Assembly (NCBI GenBank): GCA_023213315.1
Contig: JAKCPI010009401.1
Span: forward strand, 1 to 64,000
Source: Euborellia annulipes
Lineage: Eukaryota > Arthropoda > Insecta > Dermaptera > Anisolabididae
Direction: 5' to 3'
Length of the DNA: 64,000 nt
Shown: positions 30,518 through 40,293 of the stretch, piece by piece
Layout of the letters: every line of letters begins with the position of its first letter
How positions within the stretch are numbered: the first letter of the stretch is position 1
Translations under genes and position numbers: made by a program
The notes under the pieces: model-generated
Database searches by the model: none
What the model was told of the DNA's origin: nothing
Seen by the model: the letters and a program-made list of their open reading frames with translations, nothing else

Positions 30518-30688
30518 TCTGGGGTCGTCCACAATATACGTAACGTAGGGGGAAGGCAGGGGGCTGGATAAAACGTTACTAATTGTGACATGCACACAAT
30601 TCAAAGTTGAACTTACTTAAAAAAAAAGGTAAAATGATAAAGTTTAAAACAAGTTTCGGTTTCGGGGGGGGGGGGGGAGGGGTAGTTC
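30518..30688. repeat. Repeat fragment starting GGGGTCGTCCACAATATACG
   Basis: GGGGTCGTCCACAATATACG, TAACGTAGGGGGAAGG and a poly-G run at 30664-30678 have the look of a transposon end found in many insect genomes (recalled, not checked). No partner end is seen before the next foldback. Confidence 0.4.
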
Positions 30689-31056
30689 TAAAAGAATCTA
30701 ATTTTCTGTTTAATTGTGATTTATTTGTAAGTATTACAACGTTTCGGCCACTCTGTGGCCTTATTCAGTTAAGATTACAAAAGTAGTTAGTTACATATGT
30801 CTCATTTGAATTAGTTGAGAAAAAACAAGATGGCTGCTCTCGACATGCACGTCATCTGTACTGCATGAGCGATCGCAGCGCCCCTAGTAGGGGCCATCTT
30901 GTTTTTTTCTTAACTAATTCAAATGAGATTGTCACAGATGTAACAACCTTTGTCATCTTAACTGAATTGTACCTGAAGAAGGCCACAGAATGGGTGGCTG
31001 AAACGTTGTAATATTTACAAATAAACCACAATTAAACCGAAAATAGGATTCTTTTA
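30689..31056. repeat. Foldback repeat with hammerhead-like core, copy 1
   Basis: About 368 bp. The outer arms, TAAAAGAATC...TTTGTAAGTATTACAACG and CGTTGTAATATTTACAAATA...GATTCTTTTA, are inverted repeats of about 65 bp. An inner inverted pair (GTCTCATTTGAATTAGTT / AACTAATTCAAATGAGAT, around 30799-30931) includes CAAGATGGC / GCCATCTTG. The right outer arm holds the intact core described at 30973-31010. The left arm holds a second version on the minus strand (30741-30768) with a perfect GGCCAC/GTGGCC stem but one core base changed (CTGAATA). Confidence 0.8.
30973..31010 (+). ncRNA. Hammerhead-ribozyme-like core motif
   Basis: CTGAAGA (30973-30979), then one A, a stem GGCCAC/GTGGCT (30981-30986 with 30994-30999) with a 7-base loop, then GAAA (31000-31003). 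CUGANGA, helix II and GAAA are the conserved catalytic parts of hammerhead ribozymes. ACGTTGT after the GAA could give the very short helix III (A-U, C-G around GTT) known in Penelope-like elements. I do not see a good helix I, so catalysis is unproven. Confidence 0.5.
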
Positions 31057-32085
31057 TTAATGATAACAATAAAAGCATAAACTCAAAAATTCACTGACAA
31101 TTGCAAAGAATGCTTACTCATTTTAAAAGAAATAAAAGTAAATACCTGGTATATACTAATATTAATAATATTCAATCACATATATTATCTAAATAAAAAA
31201 AATATAATAATTGCAAAAAGAATCCGAAGTATCTATTTCTCTTTAGAGAAAATAACTGATGTCCATTTATTTGGTGTGAATTGATTTAGAAGAGATCGAA
31301 ATCGACATCGATATATAAAATAAAACAATGATAATCCAGACCACCATAAAATAGCACTTTGGGGAGGATCTGAGCGCATTTATCACAATATCTGCCCTTC
31401 AGGAAGAGAATGAGTCTCTCTCTCTCTGTTCCTTCCTTTTTGACAGAAAGATGAACAATCGCCTCAGGAAAAAAATTTGTTGATGGTTCTAAATGAATGC
31501 TTCTGTATTTAAGCAACAAAACAAGAGGAGGTGCCAACATCACGTGAATTCATCATATATTATTCGAGTACATAGTTATTATAAAATTTATTTTAATTAA
31601 AAACTACAAATTTGACACTGAAATGTGCGTCGTTATTAATTTTTATTTAATGGTCTCTCAACACTCAAAATGCACAAGGACGTACAGTGAGTTTCAAAAT
31701 AAACCCCACTTTTTTTTTATTATTTTTCCACGTTTAAGAGTACCAATCCATTTTACTTGCACATACACGCACACATTTATATAGATATTTTCATCAACAA
31801 ATTAAAACATAAATAATTTTAAATATTTTATAAATTTATTTCAATTGAGTTGAAATTTGAAATAATTAGGCTAGAGGTCTAAATGACCTCAGATCCGAAA
31901 AAAGATCTTAAACAAAATAGAAATAATAAAATAAAATTTTATGCTTCCAGCGTCAGAAAATAGTATCCGTATTCAAAATTTTTTCAGAAAGGGAGCCTGA
32001 GGACTAAGATGATTTCCTCTTGGTCCATATTATTTTTTTGTGGAAAACCAAAGAATGCAAACTTACCAGGTTATACATTTTTATC
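31057..32085. other. Gene-free AT-rich interval
   Basis: Contains a lone TACAGTGAGTTTCAAAATAA end near 31683 (related to the 5321-5528 MITE) and a SINE 3' part at 31840-31930 (GTCTAAATGACCTCAGATCC). An 85-codon minus frame at 31286-31543 shows no domain. Confidence 0.4.
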
Positions 32086-32088
32086 CTT

Positions 32089-32757
32089 TTACTTTCTCTT
32101 ACCTATGTATATATGTAATATATATATAGAGAGAAAGTATTGGATTCATGTCAAAAATTCGATGTCGAGATTTTGATGGATCTTCACGTTTTGAGGTCCC
32201 CTGAATCCAAAAAGTGGTTTTCGCGACATGGTCTGTCTGTGTGTCTGTCTGTCTGTCTGTCTGTGAACAAAATATCTCAAGAACGAAAAGAGCTAGGAGG
32301 TTGAAATTTTATATTTAAGTTAGGCACCCCCCTGGGACGTGACACGAAGCTTTTGAACAAAATCGACCAAAGAGTACTAGTACTTTACTGATGCACTTTT
32401 TCAGTTTTTTTCGATTTTCTCAAAATTTGCTCCAACGATTTTTTTTAAAATTCAAAAATCAATTATTTTTTAGATTCTCAATAAAATGTATATTCTCATT
32501 TTGTCATTGAAATCTTCTGAAGACCACTTTACTCTTGTACTCCATAGAAAAGATAGGAGAAATGGTTGCCATGGTAACAAAATATAAATATTTTCCCAAA
32601 CTTATAAATTTTACATCTTGAATTCAAATGTACCCTACTGTCGGTAACTAAATATATCTCAACACAAAAATCTGGTGTGACAAGCACAGTTCACAACTTT
32701 CGATTACCGAAGGTAAGAGAAAGTTGTGTGCTGTGCGCCAGTCACACCAGATTTTTT
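32089..32757 (+). repeat. Family R repeat, copy D, reference full-length copy
   Basis: Order of parts: a palindromic start ACTTTCTCTTACC...AGAGAGAAAGT; ATTCGATGTCGAGATTTTG; CACGTTTTGAGGTCCCCTG; a GTCT-rich microsatellite (32230-32262); AACAAAATATCTCAAGAACG; GACGTGACACGAAGC; TACTTTACTGATGCACTTTT; ATGGTTGCCATGGTAAC; then the end hairpin (32667-32757), whose 35-bp arms TCTGGTGTGACAAGCACAG.../...CTGTGCGCCAGTCACACCAGA flank GATTACCGAAGGTAAGAG. About 670 bp with no protein coding, so non-autonomous. The terminal hairpins resemble foldback elements; the class is unknown. Confidence 0.85.
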
Positions 32758-32759
32758 GG

Positions 32760-33055
32760 TTTTATATTTTTAGTTTTAATTTTCAAGTTTTAAAGCAAAA
32801 TAAATATTGTTTAAAATTTTAACAATACATTTAACTATTATATTTTTTGAAAGTTTATTCCCTGGCCAGAGTGGATACATTTTATACTAGAAGAAATTTA
32901 CCTGCCCTGGATGCAGATTAATTTATCTATATTTCGTTTCTTTTAATTAGTAATATCCTCCTAAATGAAAACATTTATTTTAATGATTTATGTTGAACAT
33001 GATTTTACTCTAGTGCATATTATGCCCTAAAAAACTGTTCATCAAGAGGATAAAC
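32760..33055. other. AT-rich DNA without recognised feature
   Basis: No feature recognised. Confidence 0.3.
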
Positions 33056-33260
33056 TAGAGTATAGATATACTCGTAATAAAGATGGCGACTTGTTAATTA
33101 ACGAGAGTTGCCGATCGTTTTTCCAGGCATCTAACAAGTCAATTAATAGAAACATCGGCATTCATCTCTCCTGGGTCGTGAAGAGCTCTCAGGGGATAAT
33201 ATTTTAATTGGGTTAGTTTTGCAAGCCACCTCTATCGATTTCATGGAACCTGACATCTTT
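33056..33260. other. Non-repetitive block, possible regulatory DNA
   Basis: Balanced sequence with AGATGGCGACTTGTTAATTA, GAGAGTTGCCGATCG, CAAGTCAATTAATAGAAAC and CTCCTGGGTCGTGAAGAGC, unmatched elsewhere in the window. TTAATTAAC and CAATTAAT are homeodomain-like. No reading frame. Confidence 0.35.
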
Positions 33261-33838
33261 TCTTATTATTAAAATTTTATTTCACACCTGGAGTTGTAAT
33301 TAATTAATAAAAAAAAAAAAATCGATTTTATGTTGACACCATATTATCAATCAAGTGTCATACTTGAAATTTCATTGTAAAAAAAAATGAGAGAAAGTTG
33401 TTTAAAAAAAATGTCTGGGACAACGCTTTGTAGAAGAATAGCCAAGTCAAGAAGCCTTGGTCCTCTCGAATATTTATATTATTTTTTATTTATAAATATT
33501 CACAAGATTGTCTTATTGGAAAAAACAAAAAATTTGAGGGTGTGGGGATTCAGGGAGGCTTCGCTAAATACAAAGGCGGTCGAAGGCAGGTGACGCGACT
33601 AGTATAACATTAATTACTATATCATTTTAATATCCAATTGATCTAACATTTCCCGGAGAATTCCAACTATTATTATTGAATTTAAATTTACTCATTGTTT
33701 GTGGCTATCTTCACATTCGTGGAATTTTATTGGCCCGGTAAAGATTTCCGGTTGAACATAACTGGTCTAAACAAACTCTAATGTTCCAGGGGTATAATTT
33801 TTCTCCTTTTACATTTTTTTAAAATTTGTTTTTGGCAT
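33261..33838. other. Gene-free interval
   Basis: A 68-codon plus frame at 33387-33593 lies over unremarkable sequence and ends in GGCGGTCGAAGGCAGGTGAC. I cannot assign it. AT-rich elsewhere. Confidence 0.35.
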
Positions 33839-33839
33839 T

Positions 33840-33985
33840 TAAGCCCTAACCCTATTTATTTCAAATAATTGGTAGCTTATTCAATTGAAATAAATTTTTT
33901 CTCGCTTAAAGCGAGAAACAAACCCGGGACACCAGGTATGAGAAGCTAATGTTTCTTCTCTCTGAGCTACAGTTGACGGGCCCTT
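33840..33985 (-). repeat. tRNA-derived SINE fragment, reverse orientation
   Basis: On the minus strand CTGTAGCTCAGAGAGAAG (A-box-like, as in tRNAs) and GGTGTCCCGGGTTTGTTTC (B-box-like) are followed by TCGCTTTAAGCGAGAAAAAA and the ATTTATTTCAATTGAATAAG body that also occurs at 1945-2115 and 35415-35585. The 3' end of the SINE is lost. Confidence 0.55.
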
Positions 33986-34462
33986 TTTACTTTTTACTGC
34001 ATAAATAAGTTTGTTTTTGATTACTTAATGAACAACTCACAAATAGTTTTTAGTCTTTAGAGAGTTTAACGTAATTTTAATTAAAAAGGGCTTAACCGAT
34101 ATACACTAATGGTCTTAATCAAAAATTCATTAATTGAGTTTGGTTGCCTACTTTCCGAAAACATTTTATGCATTCTTTTATTTAGTTCTCAGTTCTTTGT
34201 TTCCGCTTCAAAGTAAAAAAAAAAAAAAAAACAGTAAAAAATGCGAAAAAAATCTATATTTAGTAAAAAAAAAGTGATTTGAAATTTTCTCACGAGAAAT
34301 AACCCCCGCCCCCCACAAAATAAAGATCAAACAAAATCTAAATTCAGAATACTAAAATGTTTCTCTCTGGTCGTCCGCCAAACAAAATTCCTAGCTATAA
34401 CATTATCTATTGAGTGACATGTTCTATTGAGACAAAATGCTTTGAACATTTGATAAAATATT
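33986..34462. other. Gene-free AT-rich interval
   Basis: A run at 34216-34231. A GGTTGCCTACTTTCCG motif near 34142 recalls the arm of the 43287-43562 foldback. No gene. Confidence 0.35.
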
Positions 34463-34464
34463 TA

Positions 34465-35325
34465 TACTTTCTCTTACCTCTATATATTTTATATATATAT
34501 AGAATAGAATAGAATAGAATAGAAAATGTTTTATTGGGCTCTGAGTAGTTTGTACTCTTATGAGCCATGAAAAAAGAATACATTTGATGTTACATACTCA
34601 ACTCTCCGCCCAATTAATTATTAAAACAAAAGACAGAAAATATACATACACTAGAAAAACAAAATAAAACAATAAAACAAAATTTCATCAGTGGAGATTA
34701 GGTGCAAACAAAGATATCCTGAATATAGAGAGAGAAAGTAATGGATTCGTGTCAAAAATTCGAGATTTTGATGAATATACACGTTTTGAGGTCCCCTGGA
34801 TCCAAAAAAGTGGTTTTCGTGACATGGTCTGTCTGTGTGTGTGAACAAAATATCTCAAGAATGAAAAGAGCTAGGAGATTGACATTTTATATTGAAGTTA
34901 GATACCCTCCTGGGACACGAAGCTTTTGAACAAAATCGATCAAAGAGTACGAGTACTTTACTGATGTACTTTTTCAGTTTTTTTGGATTTTCTCAAAATT
35001 TGCTCCGATTTTTAAAAAAATTCATAAATCAATTATTTTTTAGATGCTCTTTAAAATGTATATTCTCATTTTGCCCTCAAAATTGTTTGAAGCATACTTT
35101 ATTCTTGTACTTCATAAGAAAGATAGGAGAAATGGTTGCTATGGTAACAAAATATAAATATTTTCCCATGTTTATAAATATTATACCTTTAAAACTAATA
35201 TATCGGCAGAAACTAAATATATCCCAACATAAAAAAATCTGGTGTGACAAGCACAGAACACAACTTTCGATTACCGAAGGTAAGAGATAGTTGTATGCTG
35301 AGCGACCAGTCACACCAGATTTTTT
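34465..35325 (+). repeat. Family R repeat, copy E, split by a LINE insertion
   Basis: Starts ACTTTCTCTTACCTC...TATATATAG, is interrupted at about 34502, and resumes at ATATAGAGAGAGAAAGTAAT (34722). ATATAG is present on both sides of the insertion and may be the target duplication. The copy then runs through GTGTCAAAAATTCGAG, GGTCCCCTGGATCC, TTTACTGATGTACTTTTTCAG and the terminal hairpin (35231-35325). A 132-codon plus frame (34892-35290) lies entirely inside the repeat and is not a gene. Confidence 0.82.
34502..34721 (-). mobile_element. LINE 3' end, reverse orientation, inside R copy E
   Basis: The minus strand gives TGGCTCATAAGAGTACAAAC, ACTCAGAGCCCAATAAAAC and a terminal ATTCT-repeat tail (GAATA units at 34502-34524 on the plus strand). 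The order and tail match the 3' end of the LINE at 15261-15905. Only untranslated sequence remains: a severely 5'-truncated insertion, as is usual for target-primed reverse transcription. Confidence 0.75.
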
Positions 35326-35414
35326 AAATATGAATTTTTAAAACGAAGGAAAAATAAGATATTTCATGAGAAAATAATAGAATATTTCATTATTATTATT
35401 ATTTATTTTTTTAA

Positions 35415-35585
35415 AATTTCATTAAGGTCTTTTTCGGCATCGAAGGCCATTTAGACCCCTCTTAATATTTCAAATGTATTGGTAGCCAATGTAATTGAAA
35501 TAAATTGTCGCATGAGTTGGGATGCGAACCCGCGACTCTTGGTACAAATGGCCAGCAGGCTATCCACTACACCAAGGCCCAAGGG
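35415..35585 (-). mobile_element. tRNA-derived SINE, reverse orientation
   Basis: On the minus strand GGCCTTGGTGTAGTGGATAG (good A box), then CTGCTGGCCATTTGTACC and GAGTCGCGGGTTCGCATCCC (good B box). After that comes a TTATTTCAATTACATTGGC body and the 3' part AAATGGCCTTCGATGCCG. The head is like that of family 1, the tail like 1945-2115, so this looks like a different SINE assembled from shared modules. Confidence 0.75.
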
Positions 35586-36470
35586 CATTTCATCATTAAG
35601 GAAAATAGTTTTTAATTAAATGGCAAAATATTAAAAACAAACAAAAGCCGAACTTACAAGTCCCCTTTGTGCAAAACTCCTCAAATTGTTTAAAAAAAGC
35701 TTTGTTCTTTTTCCAAAACTATTTCAGAAAGAGGTTTGCTTTTCTTTGCGCCCTGCCCTCTCTTTTTCCCTATTCATTTCACGATGTCTTTCGATCATTT
35801 TTGCCAAGCACTTCTCTCTTTCTGCCCCCGCATCTCAACTTGACTCCTCAACTAAACTCGTTAAAAACTCATTAGGCTCTGTCTGGAGGCCCCCGGCGTC
35901 TGTCCTGCTATTAAACGAGGCTGGATATGCGGACATGGAGCTCACATGTCAGCCTCTTCCTTGCCGTTATCACAGGTCCGCTCTACTCCTCATCTATCAT
36001 GGAGAAAACACCTACTAAACAGCCTCCACCTTTAACACCTCCTTTTCTAATACCTTATTAATTTAATGTTCATAAAGTGTTAATAATAATAATAATAACA
36101 TCGCCGGTTTAAAGTATGGTTAGAGCTTTGGAAGGGAATAAGGCAGAGAAATTTAATTAAGAAATGATATTTTATGTCAAAAAATATTTGATTTTAGACT
36201 CTGCAACTTAGAGAAGGAAAATGATAAAATTCATTTAAATTATATTGAATTGATAATATCTTCGGATGCTAAAAAATAGGCAAAGAAATTGGAAAACTCT
36301 CCTGCTCTTCTTAAATATCACCAACTATATTTTAAAAATTTTAATCTCTTGATGTATTAATAAATAAATGCTCAGGGGCTTCTCCGAAATTTGGGTTCAT
36401 TTCTCCCGATGACCAATAAAAGTGAATTCAAATAACCAAATGCCAAGATGGTGGGTTCCAGTAGTTAGGG
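35586..36470. other. Non-repetitive block (35660-36060) and AT-rich DNA
   Basis: Two overlapping plus frames (35669-35875, 35686-36018) cover balanced sequence with GAGGCCCCCGGCGTCTGTCC and GGACATGGAGCTCACATGTC. The longer one (110 codons) has no recognisable domain, no signal of splicing and no repeat match. It could be an exon of an unknown gene or a conserved non-coding element. Confidence 0.3.
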
Positions 36471-36484
36471 CACACTTGAGTACA

Positions 36485-36600
36485 AATTGGTGCATTTATT
36501 TTATTAAAAATATAAATACTGTACAATGTTTCGACTGCTTATTCTGCAGACGTTTTCAAGTACTGTGCACTTGCTCCGACTCACTGCATCTATATTTTTA
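36485..36600 (-). repeat. Fragment of the TATA-containing LTR/Penelope-like repeat
   Basis: The minus strand has GCAGTGAGTCGGAGCAAGTG, CACAGTACTTGAAAAC, GTCTGCAGAATAAGCAGTCG and AAACATTGTACAGTATTTA, the same series found on the plus strand at 47870-47945 and 50752-50815. The stem GTCTGC/GCAGTC with an AGAATAA loop, followed by GAAAC, is hammerhead-like in layout, but the left core reads CTTGAAAA instead of CTGANGA. Confidence 0.65.
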
Positions 36601-36734
36601 ATAAATAATTAATATAAATTTATTCTATAATTAAAAACTCCCATAATAATAAATTAGTGGCTCTGTGAATGTAGTACTATGAAAGGAGCAGGAACAGCCA
36701 AAAAGAAAGCCTCTGCTTTCTTAACAATCGAAAT

Positions 36735-36762
36735 GTTTCGAATTTTATTGTTCCATCTTCAG
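36735..36762 (-). ncRNA. Hammerhead-like core in the left arm of the inverted repeat
   Basis: Minus strand: CTGAAGA (36756-36762), a GGAA...ATTC element that pairs only partly (G-C, G-U, A-U), then GAAAC (36735-36739). Both conserved single-strand parts are intact; the stem is weak. The mirrored right arm near 37413-37449 is more eroded. Confidence 0.35.
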
Positions 36763-36886
36763 TCTTTAATTAAAACATGGGTAAATTGGACAAAATAATT
36801 GAGAGAGAATTTGGCGTCGAATTGACCAATAGTCACATGCAGCCAGGAAGAAAATAAAAACAAAAGGAGAAGCATAAAGGGGAAAC

Positions 36887-37391
36887 TCAACTGCGGGAAC
36901 TGAGAAGATGCCTGTTGAGGTTAGACTTGAAAGTCTGAAGATTGTAGGTTTTGGGGAAGATAGACGCAGGGAGCTTGTTCCAATCACGGGAGGTCATGGG
37001 GACAAAGGAAGATTGGAATTGACTAGTTCTGTTAGTCGTGATCTGAACAGCATAGGGATGCTGGGAAGATGCCTCTCTTGTGTTCCGTGAATATGTTGCA
37101 TTGGGTGGGATAATTGATTTTAATTCGGCAGAGCATTGACCATGGTAATACCTGTAGAAGAGAGATAGTGAAGATACTCTTCTTCTATGATCTAGCGACT
37201 GTAGGGATGCAGTAAGGGTAGAATCACCTATCAGTCTAATTGCACGCCTCTGTATGGCTTCCAAGGAGGAGAGAGCGTCTTTCGACGCCCCTCGCCAAAG
37301 GTGGGAACAATATTCAAGACACGGCCGAATTTGGGCTTTATAGAGGATTAGGAGTTGTTGGGAGATGTTATTTACATATATTATGACCTAT
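36887..37391 (-). pseudogene. Jockey-type reverse-transcriptase C-terminal remnant
   Basis: Minus-strand open frame of about 165 codons with no usable start: LYKAQIRPCLEYCSHLW, then EAIQRRAIRLIGD, SLDHRRRVSSLSLFYRYYHG, SSQHPYAVQITTNRT and WNKLPASIFPKTYNLQTFK, ending SSRS and a stop. These blocks, in this order, are the hallmark of the region after the polymerase domain in arthropod Jockey-clade ORF2 proteins (full length about 900 residues). The frame is unbroken over that length, so it is fairly young, but it lacks the catalytic YADD region: a 5'-truncated copy. The TTG at 37264 is internal, not a real start. It lies inside the inverted-arm repeat. Confidence 0.88.
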
Positions 37392-37495
37392 AACTAAATC
37401 ATAAGCAATATTAAAAGATGGAAGATAAAACAATAAAATTGAACCGAAAGATTGTTAATAAATCGGAGGCTTTCTTTTTGGCTGCTCCTGCTCTT

Positions 37496-38445
37496 TTATA
37501 ATTATTAAATTTTTTACTGGGCTTGGTTTAAGTAGTTATTTATTGATTGTTAAGACCAAGGAGAACAAAAATTAAATTTTTTTTTTGTTATTAACTTTAA
37601 ACTAAAAATAATTTAACACTTTATTATGATTTGATCTAATGGTGAGTTAATTTCTTGAAGCAGTGTAGTTAACAAAAATATGCTGAATGAAATAAAAATA
37701 GTCTAATGCAGCGGTTTCCATTCTTTATGCTAGTAGGCTTTTAAGCCTTTTTTTCTCAAATCATTCAATAATGAATTTTAAAAACTCGTATTAATTTTCA
37801 TGACATTACAATATTTATTTATTTTTTATCTTTTTTTTAGTGAAATGCATTATAAATATTGCATGAAATGATTGACAGTAGAAGTGGGCTAAAAAATTAA
37901 TTAAACCAGGTCGAGACCATTCATCCATGATGCTGGATCATTTTATTATTATATTATCAATCGATGAAGAGTTAAATATATTAAAATAATCAGCAGGCAG
38001 AGTCAATTCACGGATACAAAACATCGCTTCTCACTCTGTCTGTCTCCTCTATAATTGATTTTTATTAGATGGATCCGGTGTGGAGGCGAAGACGACGACG
38101 ATGACGACATTAATGATGACGATCATCATCATCATCATCACATTTTCCCTGAATCGGAGCGAAACCATCAAAATAAATGACCACCGATCAGAGAGACAGC
38201 GAAAAGAATTTATTATTATACACCTTGTTGGTGTCAACGTTTACAAAAACAGTTAATGTGGACAACAAATTCTTGGCGTAATAAAAAATCTTTAAAATAT
38301 TTCTGAACTTCAGGAGAACTTTTTTGAACTTCGCTACCGCTAATCTTGTAAAGCGCCTTAATAACGAAATATTCTATTAATATGTAACTTTTTTTTTTAA
38401 AGGGAAAATTTTTATTTTTTCTCCCATTTTATAAATATTTTATTA
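37496..38445. other. Gene-free interval with a GAC/CAT trinucleotide tract
   Basis: GACGACGACGATGACGAC at 38089-38107 and ATCATCATCATCATCATCA at 38121-38140. At 37709 GCAGCGGTTTCCATTCTTTA looks like a lone hAT left end (CAGCGGTTTCC) without a partner. The 62-codon minus frame over the trinucleotides is spurious. Confidence 0.45.
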
Positions 38446-38880
38446 AGGGGGAATAGGAGCGAAGTGGTTACGCATGTTTTTCACGCTAAGATGGCGTTGT
38501 GTGTCATAAACAGTATGCTCAAAAATCAAGTAATTCAAAAATTTGCCAAGAGATGTCAGAATGGTAGCTAATAATATTTAATGCATTTGGTTGATTTTCA
38601 TTGATCTTTTAACAATAAATACTTTATAAATGTTATTATATATGATGTATCTTTTATAAAAGCATAAAAATATATAAATAGAGGCCAGATATGAAATGCA
38701 GAACTAATTTGACAGTTGGTTTTTAAATAAATCATCTAAGCTTATTTTAAAAATTTCTTAATTAATATCTGATTAATAATAACAATAAATTCATTTTTAA
38801 ATTAAAAAAAAAAAAAAAAATTAAAGATTATTTGGACAGATTGTTTTTTTGTATTTGCCGAAGGCGGGCTTTGCGACTAG
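38446..38880 (+). repeat. Dispersed repeat, inverted partner of 18113-18697
   Basis: Runs from GAGCGAAGTGGTTACGCATG through GATGGCGTTGTGTGTCATAA, GTCAGAATGGTAGCTAATA and AAACAGTATGCTCAAAAATC to a poly-A stretch at 38805-38820 and CAGATTGTTTTTTTGTATTTG. The poly-A lies where the partner has poly-T, so it is part of the repeat. High identity between copies suggests recent spread. Confidence 0.75.
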
Positions 38881-39890
38881 TTAAATATATAAAAATCATT
38901 TCAAAGATTTCGACTTGAAAAAAAAAAAATTTTAAATAAATTTTTGGAATATGTAGTATAAACGGCCTTATATTAATTATTATTAGGATGCAGAGAGATG
39001 GGGGAGTGTCAGTTAGCTTGCCATTTGGGTGGCCGATGCTGAAGGCGCTTAATCATATTTACAGGTTCTAATCTATATAAGAGGAGTACAGTATTCTAAT
39101 CCCGATTTCTGTTAGGTTGTTAACTTGTTTATAATATTATTTATCTATTTATTGACAAAGGATTTTGTTTCATCTTTTATTAAGGTCACTTAATCCCATT
39201 AATTCAATCGTTTTTACTTGATTTAAAACACATTTTATTTTATTACCGGCTATATTATGAAATACCTATAAACTTTTATTTTCACACGGTTCGAATCCAT
39301 TTCCTCTTTTTTTTTCATTAAACCATTTATTTTACTATTTAAAATAAATTACTTCATGATTACGAATTACTTATTCATATCTTTTTGCTTCCTTTCACTA
39401 ATTGGCCTAAATTTAACCGAGATATAATAAAGATATACAAAACTAGGGAAGCGTGAAGACCTTTAAATAAAAAATTAAAATCTCTGCGGAGTTGAATTGC
39501 AAGCAATTTAACAACTATTTGGAGATTTCAAAGTAGCTGTATAGATATACCTATATATAAAATAATAAAATAAATTATTTACAGCCGCCTCAGAGTATTT
39601 AATAGAAGGAAATTTTAATCTATTCCGTCCGTGTTCTTTTAAATTACAAAGAGTATAAAAAAGTAAAGAATTTTACTACTTTGAAAGGAAGCCATCTTCT
39701 CTAAATAATTTTTATTTTCTAATAAAGATTTCTAATTACACTCTTGTTTAATAATATTAATTTTATTAGAGTTATAAATTTAAAAAAAAATGTATAAAAT
39801 TGTTTCAATTAAATTTATATTGATTGAAAGGTTAAGAAAATGTGTTTCTTTAAAGGCAATTATTATTCGAGAGTGTGAAGATGTAACGTA
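38881..39890. other. Gene-free AT-rich interval
   Basis: A small balanced patch at 38990-39050 (GGGGGAGTGTCAGTTAGC). No transposon ends and no coding frame. Confidence 0.35.
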
Positions 39891-39892
39891 AT

Positions 39893-40293
39893 CAGGGATG
39901 GGCAGGCTATCCTTTTGGATTTAAATCTGAAAATCTGATCCAGGATTCTAGGATCTGGATCAAAATCCTTTTTCTTTTGGGAAGGATCTTGGATCTGGAT
40001 CGAAATCATTTTTGCCCTCTGGATTTAGAATCGGGTCATAATAAAGATTAGCAATCCTGGGTTTTTTGAAATCCTTTAAAAATGTGCGAATTCGGCAGAA
40101 GGGATAGATTTTTTAATCCGGCAATTTTATTAGAAACTGGATCGGACTTTCAGATCTCAAAGCCCGGATCGGATTTCCAGATCGCCGATCGAAATAGTGA
40201 TCCTATTTAAAAGTCGGATTGGATTAGAGTATCGGATCTAACAAGCTGCTGATCGGATCGCTTATCTTTTTTAACAGATTTTGTCCAGCCCTG
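39893..40293. mobile_element. hAT-like element, CAGGGATGGGCA/TGTCCAGCCCTG ends
   Basis: The ends CAGGGATGGGCAGG and TTGTCCAGCCCTG are imperfect inverted repeats. The candidate 8-bp flanks AACGTAAT and AACCCTAT agree at five positions only, so the insertion is old or the edges are shifted. The interior repeats GGATCTGGATC / GATCGGATT-like words many times (39930-40260), a low-complexity tandem. Confidence 0.6.

Larger units (their letters stand above)
36676..37495 (-). mobile_element. Inverted-arm repeat enclosing a Jockey-type LINE remnant
   Basis: Left arm: GGAGCAGGAACAGCC, AAAAAGAAAGCCTCTG, AACAATCGAAATG (36676-36765). The right arm mirrors it: GATTGTTAATAAATCGG, AGGCTTTCTTTTTGGCTG, CTCCTGCTC (37405-37495). 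Between them lies the reverse-transcriptase tail on the minus strand (36887-37375) with its 3' untranslated part. Either a LINE jumped into a foldback, or both belong to one composite repeat; I found no target duplication to decide. Confidence 0.65.

Noticed and set aside
34892..35290. 132-codon plus frame, the longest in the window
   Set aside because: It lies wholly inside repeat R copy E and is not kept open in the other R copies.
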